Shown here piece after piece: positions 1 through 9,138 of a stretch of 64,000 nt of DNA; the stretch's first letter is position 1, and the number at the start of each line of letters is the position of its first letter. Source of the DNA: Terasakiella magnetica (GTDB lineage Bacteria; Pseudomonadota; Alphaproteobacteria; Rhodospirillales; Magnetospirillaceae); assembly GCA_902729415.1 (NCBI GenBank), contig CACVCF010000445.1, positions 1-64,000 of the forward strand. Reading direction: 5' to 3'. Below the pieces are notes generated by a model. It searched no databases and was not told where the DNA came from. It saw only the letters and a list, made by a program, of their open reading frames with translations. A program made the position numbers and the translations under genes.

Positions 1-1
1 G

Positions 2-469
2 ACCCACGACTACAAGCGGAACGGCACCACCACCTTGTTCGCGGCCCTGAATATCCTCGACGGCACTGTGATTGGTCGCTGCATGCCCAAGCACACCCAC
101 AAGGAATTCATTAAGTTTCTCAGTGCCGTTGAGCGGGCCGTACCAGCGGGAAAGCTGATCCATGCCATCGCCGACAACTACGCCGCTCACAAGCATCCCA
201 AGGTCAGGGAATGGCTGGCCGATCATCCGCGCTGGGTTATCCATTTCACGCCCACCTCGGCCTCCTGGCTCAACGCCGTCGAGGGATTCTTCTCCATCAT
301 CACCCGCAGGCGTATCCGGCGCGGCGTCTTCAAGTCCGTCTCCGACCTTCAAGATGCCATCCGCCGCTACATTAAGGAGCACAACCGCTCATCCAAACCC
401 TTCGTCTGGACCAAACCTGCCGCCGGAATCCTTGCCAAGCTCAAGCGCCTGCCTGCACCATCTGAATGA
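2..469 (+). CDS. IS630-family transposase, 5' end outside window
   Basis: The reading frame is open from the first bases of the window, so the gene begins upstream and only the C-terminal ~155 residues are visible. They match the DDE endonuclease domain of IS630/Tc1-type transposases: an aspartate in IADNYAAHK, then WLNAVEGFFSIITRRRIRRG, which carries the catalytic glutamate, and a C-terminal helix ending HNRSSKPFVWT. The stop codon is followed within about 10 nt by GTGCAC and a TA dinucleotide at 480-481. That would fit the right end of the element, because this family duplicates TA on insertion. Whether the element is intact cannot be judged without the left part. Confidence 0.85.
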   Translation, partial: THDYKRNGTTTLFAALNILDGTVIGRCMPKHTHKEFIKFLSAVERAVPAGKLIHAIADNYAAHKHPKVREWLADHPRWVIHFTPTSASWLNAVEGFFSIITRRRIRRGVFKSVSDLQDAIRRYIKEHNRSSKPFVWTKPAAGILAKLKRLPAPSE

Positions 470-560
470 ATCAGTGCACTAGGTTCATGACCGATAAGAG
501 GAAACCGTTACGGCTGGTGGCCTGAATGAAATGAGCGGAATTGGCTTCATTGCGGGCATA

Positions 561-721
561 GCTTTGCTGGCGGTGCGTCGCCGCACGGGGCGCAAACGTG
601 CTCTGGGCACGCGGGCGCCGATGGCGATTCCCATGGGATCGAATCAATGCCGGTCGTTGGATTTTGTCTCCGACGTCTTCACCGACGGGCGACGGTTCTG
701 CATCCTGGCGGTGGTCGATGA
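561..721 (+). pseudogene. Decayed fragment of an IS3-family transposase (OrfB)
   Basis: The translation contains RRRTGRKRALGTRAPMAIP followed by SLDFVSDVFTDGRRF and ILAVVDD. These match the start of the rve/DDE integrase core of IS3-type OrfB transposases, where the usual text is near WSLDFVSD...DGRRFR.LAVVDDFTRE. The similarity begins abruptly around 561 and breaks off after VVDD around 721, where the expected FTRECL is replaced by unrelated residues. No upstream OrfA or downstream catalytic part is seen, so this is a roughly 160-nt relic. It lies directly behind the IS630-type element, which suggests repeated insertion at one site. Confidence 0.7.
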
Positions 722-850
722 CCATATGCAGACAGCCTCCCAGTCCATTGGGTAAGGGAATGCCACCACTTGCCATGACGGCATAACTCGGTGTCAAATT
801 TTTCGGGGAAAGGGTGCGACCAGATTGCTCCAATCTGGCCGTAAGCCGTT
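722..850. other. Intergenic DNA, probably further insertion-sequence debris
   Basis: Between the IS3 relic and the stop codon of the CBS/DUF294 gene I recognise no gene. Short open frames on both strands have no recognisable family. The stretch 482-560 on the other side of the relic is equally unrecognised. Both may be remains of mobile elements, but this is inference from position only. Confidence 0.3.
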
Positions 851-2290
851 TCAGCCGCCGACACCGCAGATGAATTTCAGTGTCTTCAGGCGTTTCAATG
901 CCCAGCGCAGGCGGGTCCGCAGCCGCTTATCGAACCGTTTGGGGTCGATGCGTGAACTGGGGCTGATTCCCATGGCGAGGTCGGCTAATTGCTGCTCCAG
1001 CATGATGCGCAACAAGATCTCGCGGACCTCAATGAAGTCCTTGAGGTCATCCTCGTGCAGGGCTCCGGCATCCTTAAGGGCGGTAAAGCGCTCGTCGGTG
1101 GAGGTGGCCATCACATGGCCGCGGATGGCGCGCATCCGAGCGGCGCTTACCAGCGGCAACAGGCCGAACTTCTTAATATCCAGGCGGCCTTGTTTGGTGA
1201 CGAAATTGCCGAACAGGCCGATGGAGCCGTCCATGCCTGCCACGTTCTGGGCCAGATAGCGTAGGAAGAAGGCTGATTGCGACGCTTTCTCGATGGCGAT
1301 GGTTCGTAATTGCTCGGCCAAGGCCCGGTCGCCCCAGACCGGCTGGAAATCAAAGAAGATATCGCAGTTCATCACTGTCTGGTTTTCCAGCGAGAACACC
1401 CAGCGATGAACCTCGTCGCTCCACTCCTCCAGGCTCTTGCGCCACGTCGCCTCGCGGGCCATGACCAGCCCCTTGCACAGGGGGATGCCCGCGGTGTGCA
1501 AGGTGTCGTTCATGCGCTTGCCCAGTTCGGCGAACCAGGGGTCGTCGGTGGGCTTACCGTCGTGGACGATGGCGTTGTCCTGGTCGAAGGCCAGCAGGCT
1601 TTCTCCGCGCCCTCCCGAACCGAGGACGATCACGGCGTAGCGGGCGGGGGCTGGGCCCCAGCCATCGTCTTGCAGCGATTGTTCAGCCAGTTCGGCGGCG
1701 CGCGCGGTCAGGTCGCGCAGCACCAGGGCGACCACCGAGGCGATGTTGCGTGCCGTGACACCCTCGCTCAGCAGGCCCTTGGCCAGCCGCGGCAAATTCT
1801 CCATGATCGGCTTCATGTCGTCGCCGTTGCGGGCGCCTTCCACCGAATCGCCCAGAACCAGGGCCTCGGTGGCGCGCACCTTCAGCAAGGCGCGGCCGGT
1901 GATCATGCCCAGCGGACGGTTATCGTCGTCGACGACCACCAGATGGCGCAGGCCCATGCGGGTCATGCGGCCGAGGGCTACATAGACGAAGGCGTGGGCA
2001 GGAACGGTGGCGACCGGACGGGTCATGGTCTCCGCCAAGGTGGCGTCCAATCCCCCCGTTCCATCCGTAGACAAGATGCGAAGCAGATCGCGCTCGGTGA
2101 ATATACCGTCGGCGCGACCATCGGCACTGACGCCGACGATGGACGAGACGCGGGCTTCGTACATTCTGTGGACGGCTTCGGTCAGTGTCAGCGAAGCCGG
2201 GGCGGTCAGGACAGGAGTGCTCATCACCTCGTGCAGACGATGGCGATAAGGAAAGCTGTCGATTTTTGCAAGTGCGGCGATGTCGTTCAT
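851..2290 (-). CDS. CBS-domain / DUF294 putative nucleotidyltransferase
   Basis: 479 residues. Two CBS domains occupy about residues 20-75 and 88-140, for example MSTPVLTAPASLTLTEAVHRM and GRMTRMGLRHLVVVDDDNRPL. They are followed by a DUF294 nucleotidyltransferase-like domain with GSGGRGES at 224-231 and a DQD acidic motif at 236-238. The rest is the DUF294 C-terminal helical domain. CBS domains usually bind adenosine nucleotides, so the protein may report energy state. It is divergent from a DUF485-actP pair; in Pseudomonas and other proteobacteria the same families cluster with acetate uptake and acetyl-CoA synthetase genes. The substrate of the transferase domain is unknown to me. The start is the ATG whose codon lies at 2288-2290. 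Confidence 0.85.
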   Translation of the reverse strand: MNDIAALAKIDSFPYRHRLHEVMSTPVLTAPASLTLTEAVHRMYEARVSSIVGVSADGRADGIFTERDLLRILSTDGTGGLDATLAETMTRPVATVPAHAFVYVALGRMTRMGLRHLVVVDDDNRPLGMITGRALLKVRATEALVLGDSVEGARNGDDMKPIMENLPRLAKGLLSEGVTARNIASVVALVLRDLTARAAELAEQSLQDDGWGPAPARYAVIVLGSGGRGESLLAFDQDNAIVHDGKPTDDPWFAELGKRMNDTLHTAGIPLCKGLVMAREATWRKSLEEWSDEVHRWVFSLENQTVMNCDIFFDFQPVWGDRALAEQLRTIAIEKASQSAFFLRYLAQNVAGMDGSIGLFGNFVTKQGRLDIKKFGLLPLVSAARMRAIRGHVMATSTDERFTALKDAGALHEDDLKDFIEVREILLRIMLEQQLADLAMGISPSSRIDPKRFDKRLRTRLRWALKRLKTLKFICGVGG

Positions 2291-2392
2291 GGCGCGCTCA
2301 CGATAGTGGCCATCTGGGATTTTTCAACGGGTTTCTATTCAAGACTGAATGCAGGAATGAAAGTGTCAATCCGCAACAAAATGTCCCCCGAG

Positions 2393-2408
2393 AACACCCT
2401 AGGGTGTT
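2393..2408. promoter_or_regulatory. Perfect 16-bp palindrome, candidate operator
   Basis: AACACCCTAGGGTGTT reads identically on both strands. It lies 103 nt upstream of the CBS/DUF294 start and about 375 nt upstream of the DUF485-actP start, in a 493-nt divergent intergenic region. The binding protein is unknown; an acetate-responsive regulator is a guess from the neighbouring genes. Confidence 0.45.
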
Positions 2409-2551
2409 TACTGGATGCCTTCCGCTGCATGGTGAGTGTACGCGACAGCACCACAAAGAGGCATTTTGGGTAAACTAAGCATAAACTGTAGTGCCGCCGT
2501 TTTTTGCTTAGTGTGCAGCGCAGAAAATCCGCAGCGAATACCTTGCTTCAC

Positions 2552-2571
2552 ATTAGTATAACCTGACTAAT
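2552..2571. promoter_or_regulatory. Inverted repeat ATTAGT-N8-ACTAAT, candidate operator
   Basis: A 6-bp inverted repeat with 14-nt centre spacing lies in an AT-richer patch of the long region upstream of the DUF485-actP genes. No other gene-like signal is seen between 2291 and 2783: the in-frame extension upstream of 2784 does not resemble the family and lacks a ribosome-binding site. Confidence 0.3.
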
Positions 2572-2783
2572 AAATGCCCCGGCCTCTGTCGCAGTTGACG
2601 GCAGTGTGCGCGGATGTTAATGAGGTTGATCGCCTCAGGCAAGCTGTGGGCGCATGTCGCGTACGCATAGGTGCTCTTCGTGTGCTCTTATGCTTTAGAA
2701 TGCTAAGCCGGCGCCAAGACCGGGAAGTGAAAACATCAGCTGTCACTCTTTCTCATGGGTGCGGCAAAAAGTGGAGGGTCAAA

Positions 2784-3101
2784 GTGAAATCAGCTCAACA
2801 TCTCGCGAGCGTGGATCACATCCGGAATAACCCGAAGTTCGCCGAACTGGTCCGCAAGCGGACCGTCTTCGCCTGGACGCTGTCGGTGATTATTCTGGTG
2901 GTCTATTTCGGCTTCATCGGCATCATCGCCTTCAACAAGACTTGGCTCGCCACCCCGTTGGGGACCGGCGTGACCACCATCGGCTTCCCCATCGGTGTGG
3001 GTGTTATTCTCAGCTCTATCATTCTGACCGGCATCTACGTCTATCGCGCCAATGGCGAGTTTGACGAACTGAACCGCCAGATCATTGAGGAATCCCGCTG
3101 A
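2784..3101 (+). CDS. DUF485 small membrane protein of the acetate permease locus
   Basis: 105 residues with two hydrophobic segments, [20 protein letters not shown] and a second around [24 protein letters not shown], typical of DUF485 proteins (YjcH in E. coli). These are encoded directly before actP and are thought to assist the symporter. I chose the GTG at 2784 because GGAGGG ends 5 nt upstream and the protein then has the usual family length; the longer frame begins at 2574 with no support. The stop codon overlaps the actP start by one base (TGATG), implying translational coupling. Confidence 0.9.
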   Translation: MKSAQHLASVDHIRNNPKFAELVRKRTVFAWTLSVIILVVYFGFIGIIAFNKTWLATPLGTGVTTIGFPIGVGVILSSIILTGIYVYRANGEFDELNRQIIEESR

Positions 3102-4786
3102 TGAAGACGAGCAACATCACCCTAGCGGCGCTGGTCGCCGCAATCGGCACTCTGATGCTGACATCCGTCGCCATGGCGGCGGGTGCCGACCTCGGCGGCG
3201 CCGAGAAGCAAGCCACCAACTGGCATGCCATCGTCATGTTCGTGATCTTCGTGGGCATGACCCTCGGTATCACCTACTGGGCGGCTGGCCGCACCAAGAC
3301 CGCGTCCGACTTCTACGCTGCGGGCGGCGGCATCACCGGCTTCCAGAATGGTCTGGCCATCGCCGGCGATTACATGTCCGCCGCGTCGTTCCTGGGTATT
3401 TCCGCCCTGGTGTATGGTTCGGGCTATGACGGCCTGATCTTCTCGGTGGGTTGGCTGGTCGGCTGGCCGATCATCTTGTTCCTGATCGCCGAGCGTCTGC
3501 GCAACCTGGGCAAGTACACCTTCGCCGACGTGGCCAGCTATCGTCTCGGCCGCATGCCGGTCCGGACCTTCGCCGCCACCGGCTCCATGATCGTGGTGAT
3601 TTTCTATCTGATCGGCCAGATGGTCGGCGCTGGTCAGCTGATCAAATTGCTGTTCGGCATGGATTACCTCTACGCGGTCATCATCGTCGGCGCGCTGATG
3701 ATGATCTACGTGACCTTCGGCGGCATGGTCGCCACCACTTGGGTGCAGATCATCAAGGCCTGCCTGCTGTTGGGCGGCGCGACCTTTATTGCCTTCGGCG
3801 TGATGAGCAAGTTCGGCTTCTCGTTCGAGGCTCTGTTCACCAAGGCGATTGAAGTTCATCCCAAGCATGGCGCCATCATGTCGCCCGGCACCTTGGTCAA
3901 CAATCCGTTGGACGCCATCTCCCTGGGCATGGCCCTGATGTTCGGCACCGCCGGTCTGCCGCATATCCTCATGCGCTTCTTCACCGTTCCCGATGCCAAG
4001 GAAGCCCGCAAGTCGGTGTTCTATGCCACCGGTTTCATCGGTTACTTCTACATCCTGACCTTCATCATCGGCTTTGGCGCCATTTGCCTGGTGGCGACCA
4101 ACCCGGCCTATCTCGATGCGGTCAAGGGCGGTCTGAACCTCCGGGGCGGCAACAACATGGCCGCTATCCATCTTGCCCACGCCATCGGCGGCGACATGTT
4201 CCTCGGCTTCATCTCGGCCGTGGCCTTCGCTACCATCCTGGCGGTGGTTTCGGGTCTGACTCTGGCGGGGGCGTCGGCGATTTCGCACGACATCTACGCC
4301 AGCGTCATCATGCACGGCCAGGTGACTGAAGGTAAGGAAGTCACCGTGTCGCGTATCTCCTCCATCGTGCTGGGCATTATCGCCGTGCTGTTGGGCATCG
4401 TGTTCGAGAAGCAGAATGTCGCGTTCATCGTGGCGTTGACCTTCTCGGTCGCGGCGTCGGCCAACTTCCCGGTTCTGGTGCTCTCCATGTTCTGGGGTGG
4501 TCTGACCACCCGTGGCGCCGTTCTCGGCGGCACTATCGGCCTGCTCACCTCGGTGATCATGGTGGTGCTGTCCAAGGCCGTGTGGGTGCAGAGCTTCGGC
4601 TTCCAGGCCGAAATCTTCCCCTACGCCTATCCGGCCGTGTTCTCGGTGCCGGCGGCGTTCTTCTTCTCCTGGCTGTTCTCGGTTCTCGACAACAGCCCGC
4701 GTGCCGCCGAAGAGCGCGCCGCTTACGAAGCCCAGGCGATCCGGTCCGAGACCGGTCTGGGTGCCGAAGGCGCCGCGTCCCACTAA
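3101..4786 (+). CDS. actP: Cation/acetate symporter ActP
   Basis: 561-residue member of the sodium:solute symporter family. It has a cleavable-looking N-terminus (hydrophobic to SVAMA around residue 26) and then about 13 membrane segments. Family text such as [20 protein letters not shown] and [20 protein letters not shown] is diagnostic of ActP, which takes up acetate and related short carboxylates. It starts within the stop codon of the DUF485 gene and ends before a strong terminator hairpin, so the two form a bicistronic unit. The divergent CBS/DUF294 gene completes a frequently conserved acetate-uptake neighbourhood. No acs gene is present here. Confidence 0.93.
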   Translation: MKTSNITLAALVAAIGTLMLTSVAMAAGADLGGAEKQATNWHAIVMFVIFVGMTLGITYWAAGRTKTASDFYAAGGGITGFQNGLAIAGDYMSAASFLGISALVYGSGYDGLIFSVGWLVGWPIILFLIAERLRNLGKYTFADVASYRLGRMPVRTFAATGSMIVVIFYLIGQMVGAGQLIKLLFGMDYLYAVIIVGALMMIYVTFGGMVATTWVQIIKACLLLGGATFIAFGVMSKFGFSFEALFTKAIEVHPKHGAIMSPGTLVNNPLDAISLGMALMFGTAGLPHILMRFFTVPDAKEARKSVFYATGFIGYFYILTFIIGFGAICLVATNPAYLDAVKGGLNLRGGNNMAAIHLAHAIGGDMFLGFISAVAFATILAVVSGLTLAGASAISHDIYASVIMHGQVTEGKEVTVSRISSIVLGIIAVLLGIVFEKQNVAFIVALTFSVAASANFPVLVLSMFWGGLTTRGAVLGGTIGLLTSVIMVVLSKAVWVQSFGFQAEIFPYAYPAVFSVPAAFFFSWLFSVLDNSPRAAEERAAYEAQAIRSETGLGAEGAASH

Positions 4787-4820
4787 AGGGGCACGTTGGA
4801 AAAGAGTCTGTTACGACTGG

Positions 4821-4852
4821 GGCCGCCGGGAAACCGGCGGCCCTTTTCTTTG
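4821..4852 (+). terminator. Rho-independent terminator after actP
   Basis: A perfect 10-bp GC-rich stem (GGGCCGCCGG / CCGGCGGCCC) with a GAAA tetraloop is followed by TTTTCTTT. It lies 35 nt after the actP stop and before the convergent uppP gene. Confidence 0.9.
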
Positions 4853-4873
4853 AACGTCACCGCAAGGGGGGGA

Positions 4874-5668
4874 TTAGCGCCCCAGCAGCAGCAGCAACAT
4901 CAGGCCGCCGAAAGCGATGCGGTACCAGGCGAAGGGGGCAAAGCCGTGGCGCCCGATGAAGGCGATGAAGGTCCGCACCACCACCAGGGCTGAGAAGAAG
5001 GCGGCGACGAAGCCAACGGCGATCAGGGAGCCGCCATCCAGGGACAGGGTGGCCCAGTTCTTGTATAAGGAATAGACGGTAGCGCCGGTCATGGTCGGGA
5101 TGGCCAGGAAGAACGAGAATTCGGCGGCAGTCCGGCGCTCGACCCCCAGCAGCATGGACCCCATAATAGTGGCGCCTGCCCGCGAGACGCCGGGGATCAT
5201 GGCCAGAACCTGGCAAAACCCGATGGCCAACGACATGGCGGGAGAGAGGTCTTCGACCTCGTTGATGCGGGCGCGCTTGACCATCCGTTCGATCAGCAAG
5301 ATGGCGATGCCGCCGACAATCAAGGCTGTTGCAGCGATCAGGGGCGAGTCCAGCATCTGCTTGATATATTTATAGGCAATGGCGCCGATCACGGCGGCGG
5401 GCAGAAAGGCCAACAGCACGTTGCGCACAAAAGCCTGGGAGCGCCTGTCGCCCAGCGAGGTGGCGACCGCCCACAGCCGATGCCAGTAGACGACGCAGAC
5501 CGCCAGGATAGCCCCCATCTGAACGACGATTTCAAACGTTTTGCCGGGCGGCCCCTCGAAGCCGAGCATGTCGCCGACCAGCAACAGGTGGGCTGTGCTC
5601 GAGACCGGAAGAAATTCAGTCAATCCCTCGATCAGTCCGAGGAGCAGTGCTTCAAGATAGGCGGTCAT
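4874..5668 (-). CDS. uppP: Undecaprenyl-diphosphatase UppP (BacA)
   Basis: 264 residues, a polytopic inner-membrane enzyme that dephosphorylates undecaprenyl diphosphate to recycle the lipid carrier for peptidoglycan synthesis; overproduction is known to give bacitracin resistance. Both family signatures are present: EGLTEFLPVSSTAH at 14-27 and PGVSRAGAT at 159-167. In the second, alanine replaces the more common serine after SR. About eight hydrophobic segments are visible. The frame is open further upstream, but MTAYLEALLLGLIEG is the conserved N-terminus, so I start at 5668. It is convergent with actP. Confidence 0.93.
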   Translation of the reverse strand: MTAYLEALLLGLIEGLTEFLPVSSTAHLLLVGDMLGFEGPPGKTFEIVVQMGAILAVCVVYWHRLWAVATSLGDRRSQAFVRNVLLAFLPAAVIGAIAYKYIKQMLDSPLIAATALIVGGIAILLIERMVKRARINEVEDLSPAMSLAIGFCQVLAMIPGVSRAGATIMGSMLLGVERRTAAEFSFFLAIPTMTGATVYSLYKNWATLSLDGGSLIAVGFVAAFFSALVVVRTFIAFIGRHGFAPFAWYRIAFGGLMLLLLLGR

Positions 5669-5839
5669 GGCTGGGCAATCCAATAATGGCGGGTATCTGG
5701 CGCGGATGATGGCGTCTCGCTTGCTGCGGAGCAACAAACAAAAACGGGGGGCACAGACAGACACAAAACGGCAACTGGTTCCCGCCCGGTCCATCTGTTA
5801 CCTGCTCGGTCATGCTTTAACCGCAAGACGAGATACGCC

Positions 5840-6145
5840 ATGGACTTTGAATTTTGTCCCACCACCTCTGGCCTTAATGTCGCTCTGCGCGGCCGTCTGA
5901 CCTTTGCCGAGAACGGGCAGTTCCGCCGTATCCTCGGGCAACTGGGGGAGTTGGCTGGGGCGCCTCGGGTGGTGTTCGATCTTGCGGGGGTCGAATACAT
6001 CGATTCCGCCGGACTAGGCATGCTGCTGGTGGCGCGCGACGCCGTGGCCGGGCAGAAGGGGAGGCTGACCCTCGAGTCTGCCTGGGGACAGGTTGCTCGC
6101 ATGCTCGATCTGGCCCGGTTTCGGGATCTGTTCCGGGACGCATAG
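5840..6145 (+). CDS. STAS-domain protein (anti-anti-sigma factor-like)
   Basis: 101 residues forming one STAS domain, as in SpoIIAA/RsbV anti-sigma antagonists and MlaB-like proteins. The phosphoacceptor-type serine is Ser56 in EYIDSAGLGMLL. Such proteins bind an anti-sigma kinase or act in larger signalling assemblies when unphosphorylated. No RsbW-like kinase or PP2C phosphatase is nearby. The next gene is a chemoreceptor, 95 nt downstream, so the partner is unknown. Confidence 0.8.
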   Translation: MDFEFCPTTSGLNVALRGRLTFAENGQFRRILGQLGELAGAPRVVFDLAGVEYIDSAGLGMLLVARDAVAGQKGRLTLESAWGQVARMLDLARFRDLFRDA

Positions 6146-6240
6146 TCCTTCATGGAATCGTCATGGGAGCGCCACGGAAGAGTCACCGCCGCTTCCTATA
6201 GTGCGCTCCGACACCGAAATCAGTTTGGAAGGTGGAAGCC

Positions 6241-8316
6241 GTGCCTCAGGACGCAGTTGCCGTTGACGAACTTGCCCCCGGATTCCGCAATCCCTGGACA
6301 ATCCGCCGCGCCTTCAACCGGCTGGCCGATGTCTGGCGGACCGGCGCGGTGCCGCTGGTGGGTGATCTGCCCATTGCATACCGCTTCATCCTTCTGGTGG
6401 GTTTGGCGGTGCTGGCGGCGGTGTCGGTGGGGGGCGTCTATAGCGTGGCCGAGCGACGGATCGAGGCCGTGCTGATTTCGCAAGAGCACTATCGCCGCCT
6501 CAATGACATGGCGGGTGATGTCCGCGCCCATGCGGCGCTGATGCAAAATCTTCAGGAAGTGTTCGTCCGGGACCGTGACCAGGGCGCTGCCGAGGCCTTT
6601 CGGCGCGAGGCCGCAGGGGTGCGCGGTGATCTTGAGCGGTTGGCGCTGCAATCGGCGGGTGGTCCCATGGCTAATGCGGCGGCTCAGGCCCAGGTGACCG
6701 TGGAGGCCATCATTAGCGGCTTTGACGCTCTGATGCGCGAGACTGAGCGCCTGGGTCTCAGCGACAGCCGGGGGCTGCGCGGGCGGTTGGGGGCTTCGAC
6801 CAAGGCCATGGAGAGCGAACTGAGCATGTGGCAGGATGCGGGCGCTCTTCCTGCCGCCATGCTGAGAATGCGGCTGGCGGAAAAGGATTTCATGCTCTAT
6901 GGCGACGAGGCCTTTTTGGGCAAGCATCATGCCGGGGCCAATCAGTTTGATCTGGCGCTGGATTCGTCGCCGCTGCCCAAATCGACTCGCGAGGACTTCC
7001 GCAAACTGCTGGCGGTCTACAGCGGCGACATGCGGGCCTTTGCCGCAGGGATGCTGACGGTCAAGGCCCTGGTGTCCGAGCAGCGCACCGCCTTCCAAAC
7101 CTTGCAGCCGGCCTTGCAGCAGGTGCTGGGCTATGCGCGCGAAGGTATGGTGGACGCCATTTCCCAGCAAACCGAGGAGAGGCGGCTGACCGGGCGGATG
7201 GTGGCCCTGACGGGGTTGCTTGCCATCGGCTTGTTTCTGGCTATCTGCCTGATCCTGGCCCGCAGCGTCATCATGCCCATCCGCTCGATCCAACACACCA
7301 TGGAGGGCTTGGCCCATGGTGACCGTTCGGTGGCGGTTCCAGGAACCCAACGGCGCGATGAGATTGGTGAAATGGCCCGCGCCGTCGCCGTGTTCAAGGA
7401 AACCGCCATCGCCATGGTCCGGTTGCAGGAGGAGCAGCACTGTGTCCGGGCCGAGGCCGAGGCGCTCAACCGGACGCGCATGCTGTCTCTGGCCAACGGT
7501 TTCGAGCAGACGGTGAAATCTGTGGCCGATCTGGTGGCGCGTAATTCCATCGGTATCTACGACACCGCCCGGCGCATGGCCGAGCGCAGTGACAGCGGTG
7601 AAAGTTCATCCCTGTCCGTGGTCGAAGCCGCCGAACAATGCCGTGGAACGGTGGAGAATGTGGCGGCGGCCACTGGTGAACTGACTGCGTCGGTGCGTGA
7701 AATCACCATCAGCGCCGACACCGCCCAGCGCATCGTCCGTGAGGCCGTGGGGCAGCTGGAGCAGACCACCCGGCGGATTCATGGCCTGTCTGATGTCGCC
7801 GGGCGGATTGGGCGGGTGGTGTCGCTGATTGGCGAGATCGCCGGACGCACCAACATGTTGGCGCTCAACGCCGCCATCGAGGCTCAGCGGGCTGGCGAAG
7901 CGGGCAAGGGCTTTGCCGTGGTGGCGGGGGAGGTCAAGACGCTGGCACAGCAGACAGCCTTGTCCACCCGTGAGATCGGCGAGCAGGTGGCAGCCATTCA
8001 GGGCGCCACCGCCGATAGTGTTCAGGCTATCGATCAGATCGGGGCGGCTATCTTGCGCATGGATGACGTTGCCGGCCGGGTTTCGGCCGCGGTGGCGCGC
8101 CAGGCCATGGCCACCCGTCGTATCGAGGATGGGGTCCAGAATGTCCTGGCTGATACCAAGGTGGTGAGCGAAGGCGTGGTTCGCGTCACCCAATCCGCCG
8201 CCCGCTATTGCGGTGCCGCTATCGGGGTGATGTGGGCTGCTGATGATCTGGCCGGGCCCTGCGTTACCCTCGACCAGGAAGTTGATGGGTTCCTGGTGAC
8301 GGTCAGGGGTGGCTGA
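6241..8316 (+). CDS. Methyl-accepting chemotaxis protein
   Basis: 691 residues. A first membrane helix lies near residues 46-68, followed by a large helical periplasmic sensor region (about 70-318), a second membrane helix at 321-340, a HAMP domain to about 395, and a cytoplasmic signalling domain. The signalling tip reads [20 protein letters not shown] then [12 protein letters not shown] (about 531-562), the contact region for CheA/CheW. The end, LDQEVDGFL, resembles other alphaproteobacterial receptors and lacks a CheR-tethering pentapeptide. I prefer GTG 6241 because GGAAGGTGG ends 5 nt before it; GTG 6232 lies inside that ribosome-binding site. The ligand is unknown. Confidence 0.9.
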   Translation: MPQDAVAVDELAPGFRNPWTIRRAFNRLADVWRTGAVPLVGDLPIAYRFILLVGLAVLAAVSVGGVYSVAERRIEAVLISQEHYRRLNDMAGDVRAHAALMQNLQEVFVRDRDQGAAEAFRREAAGVRGDLERLALQSAGGPMANAAAQAQVTVEAIISGFDALMRETERLGLSDSRGLRGRLGASTKAMESELSMWQDAGALPAAMLRMRLAEKDFMLYGDEAFLGKHHAGANQFDLALDSSPLPKSTREDFRKLLAVYSGDMRAFAAGMLTVKALVSEQRTAFQTLQPALQQVLGYAREGMVDAISQQTEERRLTGRMVALTGLLAIGLFLAICLILARSVIMPIRSIQHTMEGLAHGDRSVAVPGTQRRDEIGEMARAVAVFKETAIAMVRLQEEQHCVRAEAEALNRTRMLSLANGFEQTVKSVADLVARNSIGIYDTARRMAERSDSGESSSLSVVEAAEQCRGTVENVAAATGELTASVREITISADTAQRIVREAVGQLEQTTRRIHGLSDVAGRIGRVVSLIGEIAGRTNMLALNAAIEAQRAGEAGKGFAVVAGEVKTLAQQTALSTREIGEQVAAIQGATADSVQAIDQIGAAILRMDDVAGRVSAAVARQAMATRRIEDGVQNVLADTKVVSEGVVRVTQSAARYCGAAIGVMWAADDLAGPCVTLDQEVDGFLVTVRGG

Positions 8317-8366
8317 GGCTCGTCCACTCTTTGCGGGCAACGCCGCACCCTGCTAGGGTGCGGTCC

Positions 8367-8855
8367 ATGAAGATATTCGGTATCGCGGGCTGGAGCGGCA
8401 GCGGCAAGACCACCTTGCTCACACGATTGATCCCGGCGCTGGTGCGCCGCGGCCTTTCCGTGGCGACCGTCAAGCATACCCACCATAATCCTGCGGTGGG
8501 GGACGCGGAGTCCCGCGCCTTGGCCGCCGCCGGGGCGACCGAGATGATGATGGCGTCGCCTCGGCGTTTTGCCCTGATCCACGAATTGGGAGATGAACCC
8601 GAACCCGGCCTGCCAGATCTGGTTTCCCGCTTCCACGGGATCGACCTTCTTCTCATCGAGGGCTTCAAGTGGGCGCCTCACCCCAAGCTGGAGGTGTGGG
8701 ATCCCGATCTTGGGAAGTCGTTGTTGGCGAGGGAAGAGGGAAGCATAGCCGCCCTGGTGACCGATGCCGAGGTCGGCGGAGTAACCTTGCCGCGCTTTGC
8801 TCGGGATGACATTCAGGGCATTACAGACTTTATTTGTAAATTCTGTAATTTGTAA
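8367..8855 (+). CDS. mobB: Molybdopterin-guanine dinucleotide biosynthesis adaptor MobB
   Basis: 162 residues with a P-loop GWSGSGKTT at 7-15 and the MobB/FeS-type text TVKHTHHNP and LLIEGFKWAPHPKLEVW. MobB is a GTP-binding partner of MobA in attaching GMP to molybdopterin for molybdoenzymes. It stands alone here, with no mobA or moa gene in the window. ATG 8367 gives the family N-terminus MKIFGIAGWSGSGKTTL. The last codons are unusually AT-rich for this genome. Confidence 0.88.
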   Translation: MKIFGIAGWSGSGKTTLLTRLIPALVRRGLSVATVKHTHHNPAVGDAESRALAAAGATEMMMASPRRFALIHELGDEPEPGLPDLVSRFHGIDLLLIEGFKWAPHPKLEVWDPDLGKSLLAREEGSIAALVTDAEVGGVTLPRFARDDIQGITDFICKFCNL

Positions 8856-9138
8856 CGTTCAAATTTTCACCCCACTCATCTGGCGGCCTTGCTAATTTCC
8901 TTGTGATCCGCCTCCCTGGCGGTGAAGACCCTTGGCTCGGATGCAATCCCGCGTTGCTCCGGGGCAAAAACCATGATTAAAGTATTATGGGTTCGGGGAT
9001 AGCCGGAGGATTCGGGCGCAGGGGTGCGTTCGGAAAGCCCGGAGGGAAAAAGGCGTGTTGGCTGTGCCGCAACACGTCGATGCTACTGTCTGCGCTGGTG
9101 CTGGACGGGGTGTGATAGGTTTTTTGGGGGCGTGCACG
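8856..9138 (+). other. 283-nt region with possible structured leader of the response regulator gene
   Basis: No convincing gene. There are two local hairpins: CCGCC-TCCCT-GGCGG at 8908-8922 and GCAA-N7-TTGC at 8943-8957. A longer pairing of ATCCG (8906-8910) with CGGAT (8938-8942) competes with the first. A 9-codon ATG frame begins at 8972. This may be an untranslated leader, but I cannot assign a class. Confidence 0.3.

Noticed and set aside
531..755. 74-codon frame taken as a complete small gene
   Set aside because: Its middle part is IS3 transposase text without the rest of the protein, so it is annotated as a pseudogene fragment.
3122..4783. 553-codon open frame antisense to actP
   Set aside because: Shadow of the symporter gene; charged, His/Gly-rich translation with no family resemblance.
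8821..8854. AT-rich inverted repeat TTACAGA...TCTGTAA and repeated ATTTGTAA at the end of mobB
   Set aside because: Lies within the coding end of mobB and has no T-run or known consensus; too weak to call a regulatory site.
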